Both the position numbers and the translations under genes were made by a program. Below the pieces are notes generated by a model. That model was not told where the DNA came from, did no database searches, and worked only from the letters and a program-made list of their open reading frames with translations. This document shows, one piece after another, positions 47,930 to 59,212 of a stretch of DNA of 64,000 nucleotides. This stretch comes from Hyposmocoma kahamanoa. Its lineage: Eukaryota; Arthropoda; Insecta; Lepidoptera; Cosmopterigidae. Each line of letters starts with the position of its first letter. The first letter of the stretch is position 1. The stretch spans positions 3,936,493 to 4,000,492 of the forward strand of contig NW_020654080.1 in NCBI RefSeq assembly GCF_003589595.1, given 5' to 3'.

Positions 47930-48465
47930 TTTTTTTTTTTTATTGCGACTCGGCAAAATGACCACCGCGCCTGATGGAAAGTGCGAATACAGTCCAGAGA
48001 TGAGAGTAACGGATGGAAAACACAAATATCTTCACTCCGTCACTATCATTTTGCCGGTCTGGCCAAATGCTTCTTCACGCTACGTTTGAAGGACCCGATG
48101 TTATAGAGGGGAGGGAATACATGCGCCGGGAGTCGGTTCCACAATTTGATGGTTCGGCATAAAAACGAATTGCCAAACTTTTTAGTGCGGGACGGTATTG
48201 AACTGACCGTCCAACTGTGGCAACGCAGTCCGGCACGGGTGGTCCGCTGATGGAAAGGAGAGGAAGGGATAAGGTTGAATAACTCTTCAGAGCACTCACC
48301 GTGGTACAGGCGATAGAATACGCTAAGAGACGTTATATCTCTGCGAAGCTGTAACGACTCCGCATGCTCAGTTACATGAGGATCGTTGACAACACGGAAG
48401 GCGTAGCGCTGCAGTCCATCTAGGGCATCGAGCAAGTACTTGGCAGAGCCGTCCCAAAGGTTTTG
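47930..48465 (-). pseudogene. LINE reverse transcriptase C-terminus with 3' UTR and A tail (jockey/CR1-like)
   Basis: The longest LINE remnant: an open frame of 129 codons ends at 48046 and can be extended upstream to about 48465 (LWDGSAKYLLDALDGLQRYA). Recognisable parts: the DALDGLQRYAFRVVNDP helix, RRDITSLSVFYRLYHGECSE, FGNSFLCRTIKLWNRLPAHV, FPPLYNIGSFKRSVKKHL. These belong to the region after the RT domain in non-LTR elements that normally carry an endonuclease and RT, both missing here. The 3' UTR of about 115 bp carries CCTGATGGAAAG (47970-47981) and ends in a T run (poly-A in reverse). A typical 5'-truncated insertion; the frame itself has no stop, so it is fairly young. Confidence 0.85.
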
Positions 48466-48710
48466 TTAACAAATCAGCATTCTTTAGACAATATCCTTAG
48501 GTGTATCGTATATTTTTGTAAGAACGTTATTTAATAGTAAATACCTGAACCATTTGACATAGCAAAACAGTTTTTTCCGCTTCTGACTGTGCGCTGGTGA
48601 CTTGCCTTAAATTTAAATTGTAACGAACCTTTCGAGCTGCCAAATAGTAGACACGGCGGCGGACCGGGCGTTTTGGTACCACTTTATCCACTTTTGTTCT
48701 GCAATGTGGT

Positions 48711-48875
48711 GTTTTTTTATTGCTATAATAAGTGCGCATTTGAGCTCCTCACCTGATGGCAAGTGGCGATGAGGTTGACAATAGAGCATGCATTCCTGTA
48801 TAATGCCTATTCATTCACTCTTTCCTTGAAAAGGCACAAGTTATAGCGTTCAGAACAACCAGGAAATTTGGAAGT
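48711..48875 (-). pseudogene. LINE C-terminal/3'-UTR fragment, second insertion
   Basis: In reverse: ACGCTATAACTTGTGCCTTTTC codes the ERYNLCLFKERVNRHYTG-type end, then CTTGCCATCAGGTGAGGAGC and an A-rich end. It is separated from 47930-48465 by about 245 bp of unassigned sequence. Confidence 0.75.
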
Positions 48876-50111
48876 GTAACGCTTTCAGCGAATCCTAAAT
48901 ACATCCACAACTTAACTATGCGCAGCTTACATCTAGTCCTCGGACGATGGAAAGGGGAGGGCGGAATTATTTCACGTTAATTCCGTGCTCCAAAATATAC
49001 CCATGGCATCAATTATAACTTCGGAATGTTGAACTTCGTTGTAATGACCATTAGATATGGTATTTCGGTAATCCTTTTTTTATTTATGTAATATGGTTAT
49101 ACAGCAGATAACAGATCCCATTTATATGAATATTTATTTAAGTCACAGTAATTAAGCAATATTAGATTTTTTTTTTTAGTGACAACAGTAAAAATTGTTT
49201 ATATTAATGACTGGTCCCATTGGAAGCATCTCTCATCCGGTGTACTTTTATAGATTTCGATCGTCTTTCTCCTAAATACCTATCGTAATTATTTCATGTG
49301 ATTTCTTTTTTTATAATATTACAATTAAATTTTTGTGTAGTCTCATAATCTCAGCACTCGGTAAATTATACTTTCGAAATGTTGAACTTCTTCAGATCAA
49401 CGCATAATATTATCGGTTTACCATCTTACCTGAACTGAATATAAGCTCTACCTCGTATCAAACTCGTTCCATTAATGAGTTACATTCATAAATTAACTAG
49501 GTGATATGTTGGTTCTCCAACGAAGTACCGCAGTCTTCCTTTTCTATTTTCATACATTGCAAATTTTTCAATTCAATATTTTTCTCACAGAATTAACAAA
49601 GTGACCTTTGACCTCAATTATTCAATTCGAAATTCAAAGTTGAGGAATGACCGAGTAATGCCTTAAGTAGTTTGTGCAATTACTGTGGAAGCAAAGAAAA
49701 CTTCCGTTCGCATCGAACGCTGCTATGCGAAAATGTAGAGAATATTCGCTTTTGAACGCTGAATAAGATTGCAGATTCGGCAATTAGTGACGAGAGGCAC
49801 GCTATCATTAACATCTACATATTCCTTTATATATCTCACTATTTGGCACGGGCCTCTTTGATGATCAATTATAATCGTACATTATGTCTAATAGCCAATA
49901 ATAATTATTAGCTCTATTGAGGGATACATAGTCTCTGAATTCCAATCATCTGGAGTAACAACGCCACATCTGCAAAATAACAACTTTTCAGGAGAGAGGT
50001 CTAAAGATTACGAATTAAATTAATCGATAATTTTATTTCACGTATACATATAATTTATTACATGTAATGCGTATAATTTTTTATTACTTTCATGTGATAT
50101 AATTATACTTA
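48876..50111. other. Unassigned AT-rich stretch
   Basis: No frame of 60 codons or more and no repeat end recognised between the LINE tail and MITE-F. Confidence 0.55.
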
Positions 50112-50412
50112 CTTTTTTTATCAAAAAAAAACTAACTTAAAAAGTTTGTGAAATTTCATCTACTTGCCAAGTTTTATTGAAAACTGTTAACGGAAAGTGG
50201 TTGAACTCCAATAAACCTGGTTTATCCCTTAATTAAAGGTGGAATATTTTGTTCAGATTTAAATGGGACCAAGACTGAGGTACCCTCTTTCCAACAACAA
50301 AAAAAAATCATTAAAATCGGTTCACAAATTCTGGCCGAAGTAATCGTATAACTTACAGACAAAAATACAGTCGATTTAAGAACCTCCTCCTTTTATCTAA
50401 TTCAGTTAAAAA
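50112..50412. mobile_element. MITE-F copy, short form, diverged
   Basis: Left AAAAACTAACTTAAAAAG (decayed end), TTGCCAAGTTTTATTGAAAA, GAGGTACCCTCTTTCCAACA; right GAACCTCCTCCTTTTATC with a decayed terminus. Confidence 0.75.
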
Positions 50413-51095
50413 CACTTTCGATGTACATTCTTTATACCAAGGATTTAAATTTAACATGTTATCGAAATTTTACTTACGAAATCAATTATTTGTAAATGAC
50501 AAAGAACATTGCTTACAGAAAGTATGTAATTCGATAAAAACATCTTCAACAAGGACTTAATTCTATTTTTGGAACTTTTATCATACAAGACAAGTGGTTG
50601 GGTAAACATTTGTGATCTCTGGGTGCACTTTTTAGTTGGTCACGATCATGAACCCACTGATAGAAGCATGAACTATTATAATATATGATTATGAAATAGA
50701 TTTTCTTGCGTGCTATTGGATTAACATTTTATATAATTCACGTCATTCTTTTGCCTTTTCGTGGCCTCGGTGAATGGGCATTTTTGTCACGCTCTACTGC
50801 TCGCCCATATCGTCACTTACCAGCAAGTAAGATTGTAGTTCAATGCTTGTAAGTTATAAAAAAATAAAATAAAAAAATCTTTACTATTAACGTTTTGTAG
50901 ATATATGTGGAAACCATTCAAGTTTACTATCTAAGGCCAGTCCCAAAAAGACAGCTTTATTACCAAGGTAACAACTTTTCTCCATTTATTTCTATGATTG
51001 GACTAGTCGATTTTATATTAGGGAATTCAAATTTAACACTCTTTGTCTTCTTGGCATTGAGCAATAAATTGTTAGCATTAAACCTGTAAATTACC

Positions 51096-51305
51096 TTTCA
51101 GAGGGTGTCGTTGGGTTCTGGTGAAATTACGGGCACATGGGACTTGTCAACTTATGAGTCAGGGTGACAGACGCAGTGGCAGTGCTCCTGTGGCCTTTGC
51201 GATTTAAAGCTCTGAGTAGCACTGCAACTGTTATGGATAGACGTGTCGCTTACCACCAGACGCACGACTTGTTCATCCCGTCATTTGGTATTATAAAAAA
51301 AATTC
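51096..51305 (+). mobile_element. Rep-B 3' two-thirds, just left of the mariner
   Basis: TTCTGGTGAAATTACGGGCA to GTTCATCCCGTCATTTGGTA, ending in an A run. The mariner begins about 57 bp further right. Confidence 0.87.
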
Positions 51306-51437
51306 AAAAATGGAAAACGTGTCAAGTAAAAAAATTACACTAAAATGTTTGAATAAATAATAGGGGTTAAAGTATGAAATTGCCGATTTGTACTGAAAAT
51401 CTAAATTGTTTATTTTTTAAATTTTTAACAAATTTAT

Positions 51438-52562
51438 TTAATCAAAATAGTTGCCATTATTATCTATACATTGCTGCCATCTAATGGGAAGGTTATTAAT
51501 GCCTTTGCGATAGAACTCCGACGATCTAGACTGCACAAACTGTGTGAAAGCATTTTGTACTGCCTCCTGGGAAGAAAACTTCTTGTCACGTAGATAATTG
51601 TCCAAATCACGAAAAAAATGGTAGTCCGTTGGAGCAAGGTCTGGTGAATACGGAGGATGACGAATGGTTTCTAACTGCAGTTCCTGAAGGGTCAAAATGG
51701 TTTCTCGTGCTGTGTGAGGTCTCGCGTTGTCGTGGAGCAATAATGGTGAAGATCGATTCATGAGTCGGGGCTGTTTTACTGCTAGTTTTGTCAACATGGT
51801 TCGGAGTTCGGCACAATAGACATCTGCCGTTATTGCTTGACCAGATCGGAGAAAACTATAGTGAATAACACCATGCTGAGACCACCAAACAGTTACCATT
51901 ACCTTTTTATTGGTAAGTTTTGCTTTAGGACACTGTTGTGGCATTTGACCTGGGGTCAGCCATTGCATTTTTCTTTTCCGGTTATCATAAAGAATCCACT
52001 TTTCATCACATGTTACAATTCGATCCAATATTCCTTCATTTCTGTACCGGTTCAACAAGGCAACACAAGTTTCAACACGCGTTTCTTTCTGCAGATCAGT
52101 CAAATCATGAGGCACCCATTTTTCGTATTTTTTTATTTTATTGATTTGACGCAAGTTAGTCAATATTGTGGGTAAGGTAACGTTAAACCATGCCGCTAAT
52201 TCCTGGGTAGTTTGACTAGGATCGGCTTCCACTATCTCTCTTAATTCATCGTTATTCACCTGTGTGGGCGGTCTTCCTCGTGGCTCGTTCTTTAAGTCGA
52301 AATTTCCATCACGAAAGCGTTTAAACCAAAATCGCACGGTGCGTTCATTAGTAGACCCCTCTCCAAACGCAGCATTGATATTGCGGGCTGTTTCTGCCGC
52401 GTTAGTTCCGCGTCGGAACTCGTATTCAAAAATCACTCGAATTTTCGCAGTAGATATCCATCTTTCTTGTCTAAATTGAATAACAAAAACAATTGAAAGT
52501 CGATATTCAAATGTTTCAAATTTAAAAAAAAAATCACAGAAACCATTTGAAAAAAGTTTCAT
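51438..52562 (-). CDS. Mariner transposase, cecropia/Hsmar1-like, DD34D, 374 aa
   Basis: The protein would cut the element out and re-insert it at TA dinucleotides in the nucleus. N-terminal helix-turn-helix DNA-binding region, about residues 38-140 (FEYEFRRGTNAAETARNIN, then ERTVRFWFKRF); linker motif WVPHDL at 149-154; catalytic domain with D186 in TCDEKW, D278 in LLHDNARPH and D313 in SPDLAPTDYHFF. D278 and D313 have 34 residues between them, so the DD34D triad is complete, unlike the human SETMAR relative, which has N at the third position. The C-terminus (GINNLPIRWQQCIDNNGNYFD-like) matches family ends. There is no internal stop or frameshift. The family is usually about 345-350 aa; here the first ~29 residues before FRQERW have no family counterpart I know, and the only methionine available lies at residue 1, so the normal start may be lost or different. 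The sequence does not show whether it is active. Confidence 0.95.
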   Translation of the reverse strand: MKLFSNGFCDFFFKFETFEYRLSIVFVIQFRQERWISTAKIRVIFEYEFRRGTNAAETARNINAAFGEGSTNERTVRFWFKRFRDGNFDLKNEPRGRPPTQVNNDELREIVEADPSQTTQELAAWFNVTLPTILTNLRQINKIKKYEKWVPHDLTDLQKETRVETCVALLNRYRNEGILDRIVTCDEKWILYDNRKRKMQWLTPGQMPQQCPKAKLTNKKVMVTVWWSQHGVIHYSFLRSGQAITADVYCAELRTMLTKLAVKQPRLMNRSSPLLLHDNARPHTARETILTLQELQLETIRHPPYSPDLAPTDYHFFRDLDNYLRDKKFSSQEAVQNAFTQFVQSRSSEFYRKGINNLPIRWQQCIDNNGNYFD

Positions 52563-52636
52563 TCGAAAACCTCAAACCATGAAGATTCTATGAAAATTCA
52601 AAGAACCTATTGCAATAAAACGGCAATTTCATACTT

Positions 52637-52646
52637 NNNNNNNNNN
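52637..52646. other. Assembly gap (10 N) flanked by a 35-bp exact duplicate
   Basis: The bases from 52602 to 52636 recur exactly at 52647-52681, directly either side of the Ns. This is the pattern left when two contig ends that really overlap are joined with a fixed-size gap. Confidence 0.9.
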
Positions 52647-53040
52647 AGAACCTATTGCAATAAAACGGCAATTTCATACTTTAACCCCTAATATTATGTC
52701 TATTCTGTCGTCAAGCTTGAGCATTAAGTTTGGATTGAGTATAATGTTGTCATACTTTCTCCAGCGTGTCATTGAAACGTTTTAAAAATACCCAAAGATA
52801 TGATTTTTAACTTATTACAATGTTTAAGCCAGTGTGTCTTTATAATAGCAAAGAATTATCCGTAATTGCCACAATTTTCAATTTTTTTAAACTTGCCTAA
52901 AGTTCTTTATCTTAAACTTTAATTATCTTTTCGAACACGACTCGTTTCCGCCGCGGAATCTCATGATTAAGGACTACGAACTGGTTCGAAACACGTCCTG
53001 CAATAATTCGACTTAAATACGTGAGTTGATTAGTTAATAT

Positions 53041-53143
53041 GCCTCCGTGGCCGAACGGTTACCATGCCAGACTGCCACGCAGAGGTCACTGGTTCGATTC
53101 CCGGACCGAGAGAAATATTTATATTTTCTACATTTATTTCGAT
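53041..53143 (+). mobile_element. SINE-A copy 8, 3'-truncated
   Basis: Head nearly perfect: CCGTGGCCGAACGGTTACC (A box) and GGTTCGATTCCC (B box). Homology stops about 15 bases into the body, where an RTE LINE fragment begins. Confidence 0.88.
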
Positions 53144-53144
53144 G

Positions 53145-53506
53145 TGTTGTCAGCGATGATGTACGACTCTGAGACGTGATCACTTAATGGGGCCTCATAA
53201 AAAAGCTCACAGTCACTCAACGGGCTATGGAGCGAGCTATACTTGGCATTTCGTTAGCGAATCAGAAGGGCAGGGCATAGCTCATAGAACTGACGGACGT
53301 TGGGCAGAAATATTCTCGAATGAAGATCACGAACCGGATGGCGTTCAGTGGGACGGCCGCCTACTTGATGGACGCATGACTTGGTGAGGGTGACGGGTAA
53401 CGGATGGATGCACGGTTGCGTCCGGCCGGATAGTCTGGCAATCTTTGGGAGAGGCGTAATTTCAGCGGTGGACTTCTTCCGGCTGATATGATATAGATGA
53501 TGATTT
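53145..53506 (+). pseudogene. RTE LINE reverse transcriptase C-terminus, frameshifted
   Basis: Pieces in different frames: YDSETWSL (53159 onward), HRTDGRW, GWRSVGRPPT with WTHDLVRV. The order equals the RTE C-terminus, and GATATGATATAGATGATGAT closes it. It directly follows the SINE-A head at 53041-53143. A 66-aa open frame here is one of the shifted frames. Confidence 0.8.
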
Positions 53507-55170
53507 ATTTGTTATTTATGTAAATGCAATATGTGTATTAAACTCATGTTTATTGAACACACGCTCAGTTAATTATTATTTTTAAGTTTATCCTGTAAAC
53601 CGGAGGTTGCCTGAAAAGGATTACTATATAGCAATACGACCACCAATCTTTTGTCTTTTATTTTTGTTATTATATCGTCTTGTGGCAATATAGAGTATTT
53701 GTGTTGTATTGTACCTACGACACGATACGATACTGATAAAGTTCCGCACCAATAAGTAATAGTAGAGCTGAGTTTAAGATTCAACATCCAAGATAATACC
53801 GTTTTTAATCTCTTGTATGCTGTACCTTAATCGTCCGTTAAGAACTACCTACTATCTATATTCAGCATCTTAACGCGAATGTCGTTAAAAGCTGCTAAAG
53901 CATAAAGTTTGGAGCTAGATATCTTCCTGGATACTGCATGCTGTGTTTTCTCTCTTGTGTTTTATAGTCGACTTTATGTGACAGTTGTAGCTAGTAACTA
54001 GGACCATTTTCCTGGATATCATATTGCAAGAATTGCTATTTTAAAACTTTTCTATCACTAGAGGTGGCTATAGGTAGTCATTTCAATTTGCCTTACGTAT
54101 ATTGAAGGACAAAAATTCATGACATACATACCATCTTCTACCGAGATAGACAGAGACCACGAACTTGCAACTCTACTCATAAACTTCGTACATCTGCTCC
54201 AGTCGTTTCACAGAGGTCTACCACCCCCCACGTCACCTTCTTTCTACACGATTAAACCATTGAAACCATTCCCTTTTCTATCCTTTGAAGTACATCATCT
54301 TTCACACTACACCGCTCTCTTTACTACACTATCTATTTTTTTGTAGGATTAAAATCTAAAAAAAGGATGTGACCCCGTGCTAAGAGGCCGCAACGTTAGT
54401 TTGAAGAAAAAAAAACAGAGTAAAAAGCACGAATCGTTGGTTTGATAAAAAAATTAAATGTACGCGATTTAGTTTTGAAAAACATTGTTCTATTTCCAAA
54501 GATTATATTAGTTTAAACGGTAAGACATGCAATTGTGTCGCAATAGTCTATTAGAAATCTATCAAGCTGATCTTTGGCGTTCCAAATGAAGTTATCAGCA
54601 CCGATAACCCCCCTTCCGCGAAGGGAGACTTTGAGAAACCTCGGATGACGACGTTGACATTTTTATGAATGACTGCTAGATTTTGGACGTTTGTGGCTAT
54701 TGATATAGAAGTTTTTGGACGATGTCGATTGATATACCAAATGTACATAATCCTTCCTTTGACACTCCATCGACATATAACTGAGATCATTGAAAATTAG
54801 CAGTCTTGGAGCCCAGGTCATTGGCTACCCATAGAACTACTATTCAACTGCCATTGCAATTTTCGTCCGCTTTCCGTTAACCGATTTCAACGAAATTTGG
54901 CAAATAGATATATAGAGAGCTTTTGTAGTTCCTTTTTTTTAATAAAAATGTTGTCATTACTCAATTTCTTAGAATCGAATACCGTTTATTGCAACTATGG
55001 TATAAATATAGCTATTACAAGAAAATAATAGTGTCATTTGGACCTTGGTAGGGCGTGACAAATTGTACTTTAAGCAAGCTTGTATTATAACTTGTGATAA
55101 TAATTTTCGACATAAAAAACTATTTTATATGAAACAGGTACGAAATATATACATAGGCCGTGATCATCAC

Positions 55171-55482
55171 TTTTTTTATATTATCAAGTGACGGGTCGAA
55201 CAATTCGCGCTCCTGCTGGTAAGCTTCACGCCTGTCCATAACAGTTGCAGTGTCACAGAGCTTAGAATCGCAAAGATCTTAAAGAATTACTGCCACTGCG
55301 CCCGTCGCCCTGAGACAACGGTTGACAAGTCCCATGTGCCTGTAATTTCACCCGCACAACAGCACCCTTACCCTTCAAAACCGGAACACAGTAATGCTGA
55401 CATTACTGCTTGGCGGCAGAAAGAGATAAGATGGCAGTACTTCCGTGGACGAACTCTTTCACAAGGAGCTCTACTGCTTCTA
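55171..55482 (-). mobile_element. Rep-B copy, full length
   Basis: T run, ATCAAGTGACGGGTCGAAC, full body with a small CCGCACAACAG insertion, and CAAGGAGCTCTACTGCTTCT. Confidence 0.92.
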
Positions 55483-55928
55483 AAATTGTCCAGCAAGAAT
55501 GCTGAGGCTGAATAATATTATTTTTTTTTTAATAAGAAATGCCATGCCTTGCATGTTTTAGTTCCGTCACACTAACAACCCTAAAGTAAAAAATGGTTTA
55601 ACCAGAATTTGGGAGTTCTAATCCGTCTTTACATGTAACTTTTTTACGTAAACCAGGTTTTGGATTTTTTTGTCTCGTCTAACGGTACCTTTATTTTTTT
55701 CTGGTCATTAGTCAAGGAATATACCCCGTATAAATTAAAAAACCATCAGAAACTTCGTTTTTGTATAGAAAGTGATGTAAACAGGTAATGCTAGGGTTAG
55801 GCGACATTTTGATGTGGTTTGAAGGGTTACACAACCATATTTTGTCAGTTAATTACATTGTTATAAAATACAGTTGAAATTTGTAATGTTGTAAAATGTA
55901 GATAAATACATATCATACTTTCAATGAT

Positions 55929-56092
55929 GACGACCTCTCCGTCTCAACGGTTTGCACTGTAGGCGTTGAATGATGAAGTCTCGGGTTTGGTTCCCGGTAG
56001 GACCTATTTGGGAAATTAACTGTTATCATTATCTCCCGAGTGTTTGAGATCACGTAATTGATAGGGTTGTCTGGCACATTATTGTTATTATT
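55929..56092 (+). mobile_element. SINE-H copy with both ends
   Basis: GACGACCTCTCCGTCTCAACGG head, CTCGGGTTTGGTTCCCGG (B-box-like), TATCTCCCGAGTGTTTGAG body and GATAGGGTTGTCTGGCACAT tail with TTATTATT at the end. Confidence 0.75.
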
Positions 56093-56126
56093 CTGTGTGT
56101 TTTTTCAATGTACTACAAACATTTCA

Positions 56127-56410
56127 AAGTCGAATTCTTAGGTTTTCGCTTTTCGCGCTAATTTTTCGGATTTCAATTTCGGATATTTGTTCCTCCTTGA
56201 AATGTTTTTTTTTTTTAATTAAAAATAAGGTGTTTGAATTGATAACTTTTTAAACTATAAAAAAAAATTAGGTGGTTTGCAGTGATAACTAGTTGATGAC
56301 TTTGCTGTCTTAGTCAGCCGTGGCTTGCTACCTGTAAAGGTCCGGTATTGTTTGAAACAACAAATATATGCCATTTGGATCCGAAAAAAATACTTGGATT
56401 TCCTATTTCA
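56127..56410. mobile_element. MITE-G copy with interrupted centre
   Basis: CGAATTCTTAGGTTTTCGC left arm; after about 80 bp of unrelated AT-rich sequence the right arm resumes with CTACCTGTAAAGGTCCGG and CAACAAATATATGCCATTTG. Confidence 0.65.
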
Positions 56411-56678
56411 AATTACGAATAATATTTCAACCTATTGACTGAAACAGATGAACGTAGAAACTAGAACTCGAATATGGCAACAACCGACACTTAGGCCAGG
56501 CGCCCACAGACGGGATGTCTCGGCCGGGGATCCTTCGACATGCAAGTGCTCACTGATGACAATTATGCCACGGTATCCCTAGGTACAACGCGGCACCTTT
56601 AAATTTGCCTAAGCGTCTTTAGGCATACCGAAGACTTCCATCGCGACATCGTGCTCGCGCCTGGTCTCTGAAGAAATA

Positions 56679-56794
56679 TTTTTTTTATAATATCAAGTTA
56701 CGGGACGAACAAGTCATGCACTTGGTAGTAAGCTACACGCCTGTCCATAACAGTTCCAGTGCCTCTCAGAGCTTTAAATCGCAAAGATCTGAGG
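56679..56794 (-). mobile_element. Rep-B 3' part
   Basis: T run, ATCAAGTTACGGGACGAACA to CGCAAAGATCTGAGGG. The 5' two-thirds are missing. Confidence 0.87.
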
Positions 56795-57569
56795 GTATCT
56801 TTAAGGATACCGCAGTTTTATTTTACAGCTACGATCATTAGAAATCACAACTGTAATGTCCATAATCTTAAGGTACATTAACTATTCGTCTTCTAAAAAT
56901 CCTTTGCCGTCCCGTCTCGTCAATGAACGCCGCCTTAGCCTCTCAGTAATCAGACAGGAAGTCAATAGTGAAAGTTAAAAAACCGGTTAAATGACATTTG
57001 GGTGATATTAACAATGATCTCCGCTTTCTGAACTGAGTCATAGACAACGGGAGGAAGTGGAGGCAATAAACAAAGTTGCGCAATTTGTTTGTTGCTATTA
57101 TTTGTTATAAGTAGGACAACGCCCTCTTAGTGATATAACGGTTAATAAGGCGATAATTAACTTTGTGAATATTAGAAACTTGTAAGTGAAATAAAGACAG
57201 GAAAATAGTTTATTTGGTAACCGTAAATTACCTTAGGATAAAACACGATATTAAAGAATTATTTAAAATGTTCCTAATATGGTTTCCCCTCAATTTTTTG
57301 TAAGGAGACGTGGGGAAACGTCGTAAGCGCGTTGGTGCACTGCAACCGATTCGTATTCGTTCTAATCTGAAACCATACAAATCTACAAAACTCGGAAGTA
57401 CTTCGGATGTCGCTTGTGCACTAAGTTCGATTCCAATCCTAGATAATACGAATACCTAGAGATAAAATAATCCCTGTGATATTTCGGACAGTCATTTCTC
57501 GGATTCGGAACTGATACGCGTCAGACGCAATGCACAAACACTCTTACGCTGGTTTTCAGTGAAACCGAA

Positions 57570-57773
57570 TAAATAACGCTCACACTCAACATAGCCCCAC
57601 ACTAGGGAAACCCTGTGTCGCGGATGTCACGGACACACATAGACAACCAAAAATTACACCCAAAGTCACGAGATACCTAAATGTAGGCCATACAAATATT
57701 TCTCCCGACCCGGGAATCGAACCTGGGACCTCTGCGTGGCAGTCCGGCATGGTAACCATTCGGCCACGGCGGT
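57570..57773 (-). mobile_element. SINE-A copy 9
   Basis: Reverse copy with AACATAGCCCCACACTAGGG at left and the B-box complement GGGAATCGAACC and GTAACCATTCGGCCACGG at right. The usual repetitive tail is reduced to AATAAATAACGCT. Confidence 0.9.
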
Positions 57774-57846
57774 AATTATAACACAAAAATAACAAGGATG
57801 GTGTCGTTTCGTCAAAAAAATACATTCAGACTGCTGATCGTGGATT

Positions 57847-57950
57847 TTTTATTATATTATAGAATTGTGCCTGGTGGTAAGCGACACGCCTGTCCATAAC
57901 AGTTGCAGTGCCATTCGAAGCTTTAAATGACAAAGACCTAAGGGACACTG
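57847..57950 (-). mobile_element. Rep-B 3' part with deletion
   Basis: TTATATTATAGAATTGTGCCTGGTGG joins the T-rich end to GTAAGCGACACGCCTGTCC, skipping GTGACGGGACGAAC. Ends at AAGGGACACTG. Confidence 0.8.
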
Positions 57951-57984
57951 AAGGTTAGGAGCAGATAATTAGTACGTTTGCCTG

Positions 57985-58050
57985 GCATCGTCATCTTCAT
58001 CATCTACCACAGCCCGACTGTACCCACTACTGGGTATTGGCCTAATATCA
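57985..58050 (-). mobile_element. RTE-type tail fragment, reverse
   Basis: ATCGTCATCTTCATCATCTAC and CCCACTACTGGGTATTGGCC are the reverse of the GATGATGAT / GCAGTGGG tail. Confidence 0.65.
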
Positions 58051-58073
58051 TAGTATTAGAAAAACATCTAGAT

Positions 58074-58330
58074 CAGGGTCTTATAATTTTTTTTAATCAA
58101 GAACCTTTTCGAAAAGATGAAGAAGAAGAAAGGCTAGCGGGCTGCATTGACGTGCGTCTCGCTCGCTCCAATAATGGATGGCCGACATAAGGCTCGAAAA
58201 TTCACAATACCTACTTACAACATATTGTGTACTAATTTTTATACAATGTTAGGTAGGCTCGCCAAGGACCCCCGGTGTTCATTACACGCACCACTTAAGG
58301 GACCCCATGTACCCAGGTTAAAAAATCCTG
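58074..58330. mobile_element. MITE-E, hAT-like with CAGG ends, 257 bp
   Basis: Starts CAGGGTCTTATAATTTTTTT and ends GGTTAAAAAATCCTG (imperfect inverted repeat). Flanked on both sides by ATCTAGAT (58066-58073 and 58331-58338), an 8-bp duplication with the central TA favoured by hAT elements. Inside, GGCTCGCCAAGGACCCCCGG resembles hAT subterminal sequence. Confidence 0.85.
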
Positions 58331-58986
58331 ATCTAGATGAAACCTGTATGTCAAGTAACGTTTTTAACTGTTGAAAAACGTAAAATCTTTATTTTAGATT
58401 GAACCAGTGGCAGCGTAGCTTATACGTTTTTAGAATGGACCCCTGCTCATCAGTGAGATGTATAATGGGATCATAATAATATATACGGGGTACTTGAAAT
58501 ATATGTACTTATCATATATTTCAACCACCAAAATGATGATTCATTAGATCACCAGAGTTTTACGCGGGAGGAAATGAGTCACTATCCAATTCGTTTCCGT
58601 GTGAGTTCATAATCGTGACGTCATAATCTTCCACAAATTTTGCAAGCGCCCACACGGTGATAACTTTTGACATCTAGACTTGTTAGGTTTCTTAATACGA
58701 TTGGTCATCTCAGCATTTAAGTTTTATTGAAGTTTCGTAGTGTACTTTGCTATCATTTCGAAATGTTTCAGAATATGCCGAATCGGCACTCTACTATTGC
58801 CAGGCGAGCACAGGGTACCCCAATAGGAGAGACACATAATGTTATATTCGTGAGGAGACTGAAAAGTAATCTATTTACGTATGTAATAAAAGACGACGAT
58901 AGTAATTTTTTTTTGTCGGTGTCCCCACAGTGGACATGCACTTATTGTATTTGTTAAAAAGTGACATTAGTGTGTTAAATAACCAC

Positions 58987-59212
58987 AGGACAGAGTACTA
59001 AAAAACCGACCTCAAAACTTCGTGGAATTACATTTATTTGCAAAGTTTTATTGAAATCGGTCACCGGAAAATGCGCTAAAACGGATTCATTCCCTAGTTG
59101 GCCACCCTTAGAGGTGAAATATTTAAATGGGACTAATACTGAGGTACCCTTTTTCCAACAAGACAAGAATCATGAAAATCGGTTCACGAGTTATGGCGTA
59201 ACATACTTATAA
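58987..59212. mobile_element. MITE-F copy, short form, right end missing
   Basis: Left AGTACTAAAAAACCGACCTC and GCAAAGTTTTATTGAAATCG. It has the short central section (GGCCACCCTTAGAGGTGAAA) and stops after CGTAACATACTTATAAAA, where the next copy begins. Confidence 0.82.

Larger units (their letters stand above)
51363..52688 (-). mobile_element. Mariner (Tc1/mariner) element, apparently complete, with assembly gap in its right end
   Basis: Left end at 51363 reads GGGGTTAAAGTATGAAATTG and continues CCG; the right end (…52688) is its reverse complement for 23 bases. Both ends are flanked by TA (51361-51362 and 52689-52690), the duplicated target of Tc1/mariner elements. The single open reading frame lies inside on the minus strand. 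Ten Ns at 52637-52646 are flanked by an exact 35-bp duplication (52602-52636 and 52647-52681). Removing it gives an element of about 1.28 kb, normal for mariner. Confidence 0.93.

Noticed and set aside
51837..52175. 112-aa plus-strand frame inside the mariner
   Set aside because: Antisense shadow of the transposase gene.
53041..53110. A tRNA gene at the SINE-A head
   Set aside because: The same head occurs in ten copies followed by SINE body; it is a SINE promoter.
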